In this document: positions 59,701-64,000 of the stretch, piece after piece
Layout of the letters: each line of letters opens with the position of its first letter
Position numbering within the stretch: position 1 is the stretch's first letter
Source of the DNA: Lichenostomus cassidix
Taxonomy: Eukaryota > Chordata > Aves > Passeriformes > Meliphagidae
DNA: 64,000 bases
NCBI GenBank assembly: GCA_008360975.2
Contig: CM039211.1
Span: forward strand, 67,794,565-67,858,564
Direction of reading: 5' to 3'
Program-made: the position numbers and the translations under genes
The notes under the pieces: model-generated
What the model saw: the letters and a program-made list of their open reading frames with translations, nothing else
What the model was told of the DNA's origin: nothing
Database searches by the model: none

Positions 59701-60614
59701 TGTGCCTGCCTGCTGTAGGCATCACCTCCACCTTCCTCCAAAATATCTGGCAGAGAATCTAAGCTACCAGCCTGATCTTGGCTTGCAAATCCTTGTAAAT
59801 TGTAGCCTAAGGAAAACAAGTAACGCTAGAGGCATCCATTTCACAGCATCATCAAGAGCCCAGCTCCCTGTAAAGTTGCATCTTCTCAGGGTCCAGGTAT
59901 GCTAGTGCACAGGATACCTGAAGTTAGCACAACAGGATTTTTTCCCGGTGTGCTTCAATCATACTGTTTGGGGCACCAGGATTGTATGTGTGTCTTCTTG
60001 TCCATTTTATTATTATCTGTCATGCTTTTGTGAACCTAAAAGCATTTCTGCCAACAGCTGCCATTTTATTCTGCGGTCACTCCAAAGGTACCTATGGTGA
60101 TGCAAGGTGCAGCAGGGGCAGAGAACTGGGATAAACCTAACAGGCTGCTTTTATCCAAACCCTCAAAGGGCAGTTGTGCTTTATTTGACAGCAATGGCTT
60201 GGCCCCCCACGGAAAGTGTTTTGTGTGGGTCCACACACAACCACAGGTACTTCTAGAAACATCTACAGCCCCTTTGAGACACCTGGGAGATTCCTTTGTC
60301 TACCCTGGATGTCATGGTCCATTTTTACTCCCATCATGCAACGAGTTTAACAGATAGGCCACCGCTTCCTCTTCTGCTCAGGTATGTTGTCCACTACCAC
60401 GTGTTTTTGTGCATTTCCAGGCGATTCTCCCCCTCCCACAAACATGCAGAGAGCCAATATTTATACTTACTGCCTGTGCATAGGCGCCATAAGCTCCAAA
60501 CTGGATGGCCATGGGGTTGAACATGCCCATTTGTCCTGCCATTTGCTGCATGCGCCTCATCGTACGCTCCTTGTCCGTGTCAGCAAACTTCACCACCAGG
60601 CTTGAAGAGGCTCC
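2606..60614 (-). CDS. CELF4: CELF4 (BRUNOL4) RNA-binding protein, 3' part of the coding region, seven exons
   Basis: Seven exons on the minus strand (60471-60614, 49494-49641, 44213-44362, 31995-32057, 30325-30405, 23953-24096, 2606-2733) join in frame to 285 residues and a stop. All introns are GT-AG. The product is the end of RRM2, the divergent linker and a complete RRM3. CELF proteins bind GU-rich RNA and control splicing, mRNA stability and translation; CELF4 is mainly neuronal. Linker phrases such as [28 protein letters not shown] and [19 protein letters not shown], plus the C-terminus [10 protein letters not shown], match CELF4 as I remember it better than CELF3, CELF5 or CELF6. The 5' exons (start codon, RRM1, most of RRM2) are outside the window, so this entry is partial. 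Family and gene identity are recalled knowledge; exon limits are read from the sequence. Confidence 0.95.
6901..6917. repeat. (C)17 homopolymer
   Basis: Seventeen consecutive C after a T/C-rich stretch on the plus strand. Such tracts are prone to sequencing error, so the length is uncertain. Confidence 0.95.
8265..8360 (-). mobile_element. CR1 LINE fragment, 3' end
   Basis: The plus strand reads CATAAAGTATCCTGAGTTGG, then AAGGGATCCACAAGGATCAT and AGTCACACCATGTATCTGAG, the antisense of a bird CR1 3' end. It resembles the 39.8-kb copy and is only about 95 bp long. Confidence 0.7.
9087..9110. repeat. Short CATC repeat
   Basis: CATCCCATCCATCCATC, an imperfect tetranucleotide run. Confidence 0.7.
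9190..10560 (+). mobile_element. Ancient degenerate CR1/L3-type LINE, about 1.35 kb
   Basis: Recognisable consensus blocks appear in order: GGTTTCATAGAATACAG (9460s), TTTAATCCAATCAAATGCAA (9840s), TACAAAAAGAGGAAATCC (9900), GAATATCCTCTAGAAGTAGC (10040s), AATGGAAATAAGACACCAAG (10355), AGTGAAGGTAATTAACTATT (10390s) and GATTTTCTAAAAGGGATGCT (10470s). These match the end of the reverse-transcriptase region and 3' UTR of old amniote CR1 elements. An in-frame run at 9498-9923 is a relic of that region. Many indels make it non-functional. Ends are approximate and the subfamily is not determined. Confidence 0.75.
11334..11560 (+). mobile_element. CR1 LINE fragment, 3' end
   Basis: It carries GGCACTGGCACAGGTTGCCC, AGAGAAGTTGTGGATGCCCC, GGAAGTGTTCAAGGCCAAG and ends CCTTCCAACCCAAAACATTC, the sense 3' end of a bird CR1. 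It is 5'-truncated, as most CR1 copies are. Confidence 0.9.
11944..11972. repeat. (GAT)n microsatellite
   Basis: About nine GAT units with one interruption (GATAATGAT). Confidence 0.9.
14055..14185 (+). mobile_element. CR1 LINE 3' tail
   Basis: It reads CACGGAGCATCTGGACGATG, then AATCATATGG, TAGGTAGTCGTGGG and TGATCCTTGTGGGTTCCTTC, ending AACTTGAGATATGATTCATA. This matches the terminal part of a bird CR1 subfamily. Confidence 0.8.
14200..14345 (+). mobile_element. Second CR1 fragment directly after the first
   Basis: It carries AGATTGAAACAGCCAAGGTT, AACCTCTTCACCTTGAAGGC and AAGCATTGGAGGAGGTTGCT, a more 5' part of the CR1 end region, in the same orientation as the preceding tail. It is diverged and lacks its own 3' end. 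Confidence 0.6.
20605..21035 (-). mobile_element. CR1 LINE fragment, about 430 bp
   Basis: The plus strand gives a clear antisense CR1 3' end: TTGGGTTGGAAGGGACCTC, CATGGACACCTTCCACCAGG, CTTGAGCACTTCCAGGGATG, ATTGCCCCTTGTCCTGTC and GATCATCTTTGTGGCCCTCC. It is the longest well-preserved CR1 of the bird type in the window. Confidence 0.95.
22101..22130. repeat. 10-bp unit repeated three times
   Basis: Three copies of a unit ending in TATCTCAG, differing only in the first two bases. Confidence 0.8.
23953..24096 (-). CDS. CELF4: CELF4 exon: first two-thirds of RRM3 (144 nt, phase 1-1)
   Basis: The exon follows a TTTTTCTCTTGATAG acceptor and ends at TTTG/GTGGGT. It encodes [20 protein letters not shown], then [20 protein letters not shown] and [14 protein letters not shown] is the RNP2 motif and KCFG is the first half of RNP1. 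The phase-1 ends and 144-nt length match this exon across the CELF family. The donor GTGGGT is usable but weaker than GTAAGT. In-frame skipping would destroy RRM3, the third RNA-binding domain. Confidence 0.96.
25520..25860. promoter_or_regulatory. Candidate conserved noncoding element
   Basis: Repeat-free and AT-rich, with ATGAATATTTGC, TTTGCAT, TAATTA twice (25783-25795) and several ATTA cores. It resembles developmental enhancers only in composition; no conservation data are available here. Confidence 0.25.
26950..27170 (+). mobile_element. CR1 LINE fragment, ORF2 C-terminus and 3' end
   Basis: Frame +1 here reads [20 protein letters not shown], the well-known C-terminal part of CR1 ORF2. 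It is followed by TGTCCATGGCAGGG and TCCCTTCCAACACAAACAAT. It is 5'-truncated and carries an eight-G run. Confidence 0.92.
28102..28235. repeat. Diverged tandem duplication, about 70 bp
   Basis: ATATTTGAGCACAGGGCAGA (28103 on) recurs as ATATTTGAGCGCAGGGCAGA (28173 on), both followed by AGAGTCACAAACCTG and a TACTTGT segment. The copies differ by small indels. Confidence 0.85.
28147..28167. repeat. Perfect 9-bp inverted repeat, 3-nt loop
   Basis: ACTTGTTGT and ACAACAAGT are separated by ACA, at the end of the first copy of the tandem duplication. Confidence 0.85.
30325..30405 (-). CDS. CELF4: CELF4 exon: linker leading into RRM3 (81 nt, phase 1-1)
   Basis: The exon lies between acceptor CCCCCCTGCAG and donor GAAG/GTGAGT. 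It encodes [20 protein letters not shown] then PQQQREG, where the final Gly codon is split by the intron. The QREG-PEGCN junction is the standard boundary between the linker and RRM3 in the CELF3-6 group. The joined upstream sequence reads [11 protein letters not shown]; the longer junction containing an extra Gly-Pro that I recall for a human isoform has no matching acceptor here. The exon is symmetrical and could be skipped in frame. Confidence 0.95.
30406..31994 (-). other. CELF4: CELF4 short intron (1.6 kb)
   Basis: This is the shortest intron in the window. It begins with the off-consensus donor GTCGTT and ends in a pyrimidine-rich tract before CCTGCAG. The middle (31.1-31.35 kb) is repeat-free and contains TTAATTAA and other homeodomain-type cores. 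No mobile element was recognised. Confidence 0.85.
31100..31350. promoter_or_regulatory. Candidate conserved noncoding element
   Basis: A repeat-free block in the shortest intron with TTAATTAA at 31120-31127, AATAAATGACAATAA and GAATTAAATTAAG. The call is from composition only. Confidence 0.25.
31995..32057 (-). CDS. CELF4: CELF4 small exon: 21-codon linker segment (phase 1-1)
   Basis: This 63-nt exon encodes [21 protein letters not shown] plus the first base of the next codon. The acceptor is read as CCACAG before CACAGAGCCCC because this keeps the frame HPYP-AQSPT; using the next AG, 5 nt later, would shift the frame. The donor reads GCAG/GTCGTT, which lacks the usual purine at +3 and A at +4. 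The match to the known protein order ([15 protein letters not shown]) supports the exon strongly. Its small size, weak donor and symmetrical phase make it a likely alternatively spliced cassette. Confidence 0.93.
37480..37780. promoter_or_regulatory. Candidate conserved noncoding element
   Basis: A repeat-free AT-rich block with TAATTAATTAG (37738-37748), GATTGATTAGGACAG and CCATAATTATATC. Composition is like homeodomain-bound enhancers; unproven. Confidence 0.3.
39787..40110 (-). mobile_element. CR1 LINE fragment, 3' end
   Basis: The plus strand reads GAAGGAATCCATAAGGATCA, CTGTGCCTGAGAGCATTGTC, GCTTCTTGAACTCTCTCAGG, CCACCCTCTGGGTGAAGAAC and CTGATATCCAACCTAAACCT, an antisense CR1 end of the same type as at 8.3 kb. 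Confidence 0.9.
41780..42030 (-). mobile_element. Older CR1/L3-like LINE fragment
   Basis: AATTAGTGGCTGGTTTATAT, CATTACCCATATAAATGTCT, AATCCTTTTA and TGCTAAGCTCCAGGACTGAA resemble the antisense 3' region of an old amniote CR1/L3 family. It is diverged and its ends are uncertain. Confidence 0.45.
44213..44362 (-). CDS. CELF4: CELF4 exon: Pro/Gly-rich linker (150 nt, phase 1-1)
   Basis: The exon follows acceptor TCTGCAG and ends at CCAG/GTAAGCC. It completes the split glycine codon of PTSG and encodes [20 protein letters not shown], then [20 protein letters not shown] and FANGIHPYP. This Pro/Ala-rich stretch is typical of the CELF4 divergent domain. The length is a multiple of three and both ends are phase 1, so it can be included or skipped without a frameshift. 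No structured domain is visible. Confidence 0.95.
45425..45447. repeat. (A)23 tract
   Basis: Twenty-three consecutive A on the plus strand. No polyadenylation signal or target-site duplication is evident, so a processed pseudogene is not supported. Confidence 0.9.
45947..45994. repeat. Purine-rich GA/GGA low-complexity stretch
   Basis: About 48 nt almost purely A and G on the plus strand (GAGAGAGAAGGAAGGAGGGA pattern); pyrimidine-rich on the transcript strand. Confidence 0.85.
47262..47426 (+). mobile_element. CR1 LINE fragment, 3' end
   Basis: It contains CACTGGAATAGGCTGCTCAG, GGTGGAGTCTCCATCCCTGA, AAGGACATGGTTTAGTGGTG, GGCTTGGCAGTGCTGGGTTA and ends TTGTTCCATGATTCAATG. This matches a bird CR1 tail in sense orientation. 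Confidence 0.9.
47588..47609. repeat. Perfect 9-bp inverted repeat, 4-nt loop
   Basis: CAAAAGAGC and GCTCTTTTG flank TTGT. It is too short for a microRNA precursor. Confidence 0.9.
49119..49412 (-). mobile_element. CR1 LINE fragment next to a CELF4 exon
   Basis: The plus strand reads GTCACAGAATCATGGAATAG, AGATCATCAAGGCCAACCAT, GGGCAGTCTGTTACAGTGCT and CCAATCCAAACCTCCCCTGG, an antisense CR1 3' end. Its right edge lies about 80 bp from the donor of the 49494-49641 exon. Confidence 0.9.
49456..49489 (-). promoter_or_regulatory. G-run cluster / G-quadruplex-type motif overlapping a splice donor
   Basis: On the transcript strand five runs of three or four G lie within 34 nt, spaced by 2 to 7 nt, starting at donor position +5 (GTAAGGGG). 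This fits a G3 N1-7 quadruplex pattern and also an hnRNP H/F intronic enhancer. Confidence 0.45.
49494..49641 (-). CDS. CELF4: CELF4 exon: Ala/Met/Gln-rich linker (phase 0 to 1)
   Basis: This 148-nt exon follows a TTCCAG acceptor and ends at TCAG/GTAAGG. It encodes [20 protein letters not shown], then [20 protein letters not shown] and [10 protein letters not shown], the low-complexity divergent domain between RRM2 and RRM3. In CELF proteins this region carries splicing-activation activity (family knowledge). It is the only exon in the window that changes phase (0 to 1), so skipping it alone would shift the frame. A CR1 fragment ends about 80 bp beyond the donor, and a dense G-run cluster overlaps the donor. 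Confidence 0.95.
50196..50261. repeat. 25-bp direct repeat, offset 41 bp
   Basis: AACAAAACCAC(G/T)ACCAAAACTTCTA occurs at 50196-50220 and 50237-50261 with one mismatch, a clear local duplication. Confidence 0.9.
51400..51540. promoter_or_regulatory. Candidate conserved noncoding element
   Basis: Contains TTGATTGTTAATTAG, TTTTTAATTAGTGA, TTGCAATTACTG and GTGATTAGACAG, a cluster of ATTA-type cores without repeats. Confidence 0.25.
56360..56387. repeat. 12-bp AT direct repeat
   Basis: TTAAATAATTTA occurs twice, separated by AAAA. Confidence 0.85.
58200..58480. promoter_or_regulatory. Candidate conserved noncoding element
   Basis: A repeat-free block with GGATTAATCAGG, GGTAATTGGTGTCACC and TTATTAGCATATTTATC next to a GC-rich core. 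The call is from composition only. Confidence 0.22.
58494..58514. repeat. (A)n(AT)n low-complexity stretch
   Basis: Ten A followed by TATATATATAT. Confidence 0.9.
60443..60448 (-). promoter_or_regulatory. UGCAUG (Rbfox-type) motif 23 nt after a CELF4 donor
   Basis: The transcript strand carries TGCATG at intron positions +23 to +28 after the 60471 donor. UGCAUG bound by Rbfox downstream of an exon usually promotes inclusion (established knowledge). A six-base match may be chance, but position and the neuronal context fit. Confidence 0.4.
60471..60614 (-). CDS. CELF4: CELF4 exon: end of RRM2 and start of linker (48 codons, phase 0-0)
   Basis: This 144-nt exon has acceptor CTGCAG before GGAGCC and donor GCA/GTAAGT. 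It encodes [17 protein letters not shown], the last beta strand and exit of RRM2, then the Met/Gln-rich [19 protein letters not shown] and GAYGAYAQA. It starts and ends in phase 0, so the exon could be skipped without shifting the frame, although that would remove the end of RRM2. A UGCAUG motif lies 23 nt into the downstream intron. It is the most 5' CELF4 exon present; no match to the earlier RRM2 exon (GCAFVKY type) was found between here and base 64000. Confidence 0.95.
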
Positions 60615-63600
60615 CTGCAGCACAGGAAACAGGACACACACAGGCAATGAGCACACCAGCTCATCAATCCATACATCTAACACAGATGTACTAGAATGGA
60701 ATCCAGGTGCTCACTTTTTCCACGCAGCCTATCAGGTTGTTGATTTTGACCCTTGCAGGAGGGTTGAGAGCATCAGGAAATACAGAACCCTGGAGGGTGG
60801 ATGCCAGCAGCCTGGTTCCTGGTTTCCTCCAAAATTTAAGCTTCTAGGGTGTCATTTATGTTCTTTCTGCAAAAGCTGTTGTCTTATTCTTTCAAAATTC
60901 AGGCTCAGAACTGTGACAGAGATCTGGACTCAGTGCAGCAAAATGTAGAAGGCTTTGCTGGATGAATGTGATAGGATTTGAGGACTGATTTGTTTTGGTG
61001 GGATGTGTGAAGTCTCTGCATTTCAGACCCCACACCTGGATCACCCTTTCACAGTGTTGTGTCTTGAAACCCCCAAATCCAGTGAGAAATCCCTGCCCAG
61101 CCTTGGAGACAGTACTCTGGGCAGGGTGTATGTGTCATCATGAAACAGCATCTCTTCTACACCGCTAAATTAAAGGAGCAAAAACAGTACTGGCTGGACC
61201 TGAGCTTCCTCTCCATGAACAGTGGGAAATAGAGGCTACCATGAAAGAGCCTACACATTTCCAGGAAAGATTTACAATATTAGGATTATGTTTGCAGTCA
61301 ACACCAGCTCAGAACTACAGATGATCATCAGAGCTGCCTGCAGAAATCTGTGAAAAATGTAGTGTGTTTGGGAATGAAAGAAATCCCTCTCCTTCCCAAA
61401 ATCAGATGAAAGATCAGTAGCTGCAAACCTTAAATTTCTGATGGGAGGCAGAGATGGGAAGAAATAGATCTGCTTAGGAAAGAAGGCACGGGTATTTTTT
61501 GATCTGTCTCCAAGGAATTCCTAACTTCATGGATTGGTTGATTCCCCACAGGGCAACCTCCCCAGGGATAGTGGAGGCACAGGGGAGGGACAATCTGGCT
61601 GCAGCCCTGACAGCAGTGGACAGTTGCCTCAGGAGCTGGGCTGCCACCGAGCCTGGTGAGATGGGCTGGAGAGTGGTCAGGAGACTGACAAGGAGCAGCT
61701 GAAATCATTGTGCTCCCATGGCTTCCCTTTTGAAAAACTGGTATTCACCAGTGGAAATGCAGTCTGCAGGGAAATCACCAGCTCAGCCTCTGGCTGTGGC
61801 AGTAGAAGACCAGCTCCAGGCCAGAGGAGCTGGACAGTTGCAGACCCTCACTGTTCTAGAAGAGGTGGTTTTCTGGGATTGCACAAGAGGAATATTATTA
61901 TCTGGCTTACACACACCCCTACATACCTGCAACCAGAAAAAATAGTCTGTGACTAAAAAAAAACAGTGAAAGCAGAATTGCTCTGCTACAAATTGGGAAG
62001 AGTGTAGTAAACCACAGCTATAGATGTATGTATATATAAGTCTAAGCTATACATATTCAATAGCCTCTTCAGATCCTCAGTTATGAATGAAGACTTGAGG
62101 AATTAACCTGCTAAAAAAGACCCCAACAATCTAACACCACACAATGAGCGATGTTCCCTTGGATTAGCAGTTTGTTCTGGGAGAAAGTGATTTTCATTGG
62201 CAAAGAATCTTTCTTTTTGACCTGTTGGTCTCTCTTTAATAAATCTATAACTAGCTCACACAATGTGGTGAAGAGCAAGGGTCTGAAAGAAGTGCTTCAG
62301 GAAAACAAAGGGATGCAGAGATGGATGCTCCGTTCAAAGACAGAGAGCAATCTCCAGCAGTTATTATAAAACCAAAACAGAAGGGGGAGTGGAGGAAAGG
62401 AGAGAAAAAAAAACAAAACTGTAGCCAAAATGCCCCTGCATTTATGTTGAAGGCTGGGTGCCTTTTAATTTTTCTTTAGATCACATGATGCAGATATTGA
62501 TCCTTCCCCAAATCACACTCTTAATTGCAGCTCATCGACAAATGAATATTTTAATGCATACATTTCCTGCTAATTATCACCTGGACCAGTTCTTAATTAG
62601 ATTTCAACACTCATTTAATTAACCCTGATCCAAGAGACTGTTTGGTAACTTGAATCTAATGATTTAAACCTATTTGCAGCTGTGTTGGAGGGAGGCACTG
62701 GTCCACAGCAGATTGGGCTGTTTAGAGCTGCTGCTGTGATTTGCAGAGCAGAGGCTGCATCATGATGGGCACAATGCAGGATGGAGGATTTTGAAACTGA
62801 ATAAGGTGAGTGTGTATTCATCTCTGCAAAAGGGGTTTTGAAGATGTGACCTGCTGTTGCTAGCACAACAGAAAAGTGTAAATAAGTTGGTGTCTTCTTC
62901 CTTTCCCTTTTCCTTCTATCTATTTGCCCTGGAAGTTTTAGGGCCAGAGAACTGCCTCAGGCATTTGCTGATGCCTCACACTGTTGAAAACCAGGCTATT
63001 ATTGTAGAAGGCATCACGAAAACATGGGTAACTTCCCCACGAGGTGCTTGCCCCTGGAGTGTTCTTCCCTTCTGATGTGAGCCACAGTGACTGCACAGCA
63101 GCTGTTTGACCCAATGGGATCTCATTCTGCCTCCTAAGAGATGTTTTTCTGGGTTGCCTGTCGCAGCAGGACTTCAGGCCTCTTTGAACATTGCTATCAT
63201 ATCCACAGGGCAGAAAGGCCACTGGCAAATAGATGCAAGCTAGAACACACACTACAAAGAAAGAGGAAAAGAACGGCTTTTGTTAAGAGTGCTCTGCAAT
63301 GAGATGTGCATGTAAGTGGTTAAAGATGTGTAGCCAGTGGAGATGCTGCATTGCTCTTGAATATGAAGATTGACCTTGGGATTGATGCTTTCAGTATGTG
63401 GTTCCTCATGTGCAGCTCTTTCATGTGGCCCAAAGGAAATCAGGCAGTAAACTGTATCAGATCAGCCAGTGCAGGACTTTCAGCAGTGGAGCCAAATACT
63501 TCTGTTCATATACAGCAGAACAAGGCTACTTTCTACTCCAGTGATTTCTACTAATCCACTGGATAACAACCGAAATGCCCCAGAACGGGCCAGATTTTCC

Positions 63601-64000
63601 ATAGGGTAAAAATGCCGCAGCCCTTCATCTGGACTATTTATTGCTTCCACGAGGAGTTAAACCGTGGTGTAAATCAGCTGTTGTCTGCTGACAAAGGCAA
63701 TAGGTCCTGTCTGCTCTGTCATTTACTAGTAATACATAATCTCCTCGCTCTCTCTGGCTGTTGGACTGGACCTCATATTTTGCCAAACCCCAAGAGAGTT
63801 ACACTGGCTAAGTCAATAACGTTTGAAATGTACTTCTGCATTTTATTGAGGGAAGGACCTGTTTATTTCTCTGCCCTGCAGACCCACAGTCAGAAAAGAC
63901 TGTCATGAAAGTGAGCATTGCTGCTGGTGCCTCTGCAATAGGCTGCTTGGAATCAGAATTTATCTCTTTCCCCATCAAATCAACCTCCTTTTTCAAGTGC
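60615..64000 (-). other. CELF4: CELF4 intron upstream of the RRM2-end exon (partial)
   Basis: This is intron sequence up to the window edge. The preceding RRM2 exon is not found here. An AT-rich, repeat-free block with TAATTA/TTAATTAA cores lies at 62.45-62.65 kb. Nothing else is recognised. Confidence 0.75.
62450..62650. promoter_or_regulatory. Candidate conserved noncoding element
   Basis: A repeat-free AT-rich block with AATGAATATTTTAATGCAT, CTAATTATCACC, CTTAATTAG and TTTAATTAACC. The call is from composition only. Confidence 0.27.

Larger units (their letters stand above)
49642..60470 (-). other. CELF4: CELF4 intron (10.8 kb)
   Basis: I recognise no CR1 here, unusual for its length relative to the neighbours. 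It contains a 25-bp tandem duplication at 50.2 kb, AT-rich candidate conserved blocks at 51.4 and 58.2-58.5 kb, a 12-bp direct repeat at 56.36 kb, an (AT)n stretch at 58.5 kb, and a UGCAUG motif just after its donor. Confidence 0.85.

Noticed and set aside
2606..60614. Assignment to CELF3, CELF5 or CELF6
   Set aside because: The linker phrases and the ANRPY end fit CELF4 best; CELF5 ends differently and the CELF3 linker is longer and more Gln-rich.
60615..64000. Search for the preceding RRM2 or RRM1 exons
   Set aside because: No minus-strand frame gives GCAFVKY- or LFVGML-type motifs; those exons must lie outside the window.
1..64000. CRISPR arrays, tRNA or rRNA genes, bacterial operons, viral insertions
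   Set aside because: None seen. Repeats are CR1 or simple, and open frames are short and scattered as expected for vertebrate introns.

Overview
The window is vertebrate, most likely avian, nuclear DNA. Seven exons on the minus strand match one multi-exon gene in order, frame and splice sites. The repeats are CR1 LINEs at low density, including 3'-truncated copies of the bird type. I saw no Alu, L1 or other mammal-type repeats, and no bacterial-style gene packing, CRISPR array, tRNA or rRNA gene. Species cannot be fixed from the sequence alone.

The only gene I can support is the 3' two-thirds of CELF4 (BRUNOL4), a neuronal CUG-BP/ELAV-like RNA-binding protein. Transcription runs right to left. 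In transcript order the coding exons are 60471-60614 (end of RRM2), 49494-49641, 44213-44362, 31995-32057 and 30325-30405 (the divergent Ala/Gln/Pro/Met-rich linker), then 23953-24096 and 2606-2733 (RRM3 and stop). They total 858 nt and read without interruption as 285 residues plus a stop. Exons for the N-terminus, RRM1 and most of RRM2 must lie beyond base 64000.

Everything else is intron or 3' flank. The introns run from 1.6 to 21 kb. They hold about a dozen CR1 fragments, among them an old degenerate 1.3-kb copy at about 9.2-10.5 kb, a few simple repeats, two local duplications, two short hairpins, and several AT-rich blocks rich in homeodomain-type cores that look like candidate conserved noncoding elements. 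Most other open frames are short chance frames in introns or antisense shadows of exons and CR1.

I found no new gene system. The points worth a second look concern RNA processing of CELF4: a donor-like site 39 nt past the stop codon, a (GU)n stretch in the probable 3' UTR, a UGCAUG motif at +23 after the RRM2-end exon, a G-quadruplex-type G-run cluster overlapping a splice donor, and a 63-nt exon with an off-consensus donor and tandem acceptors.
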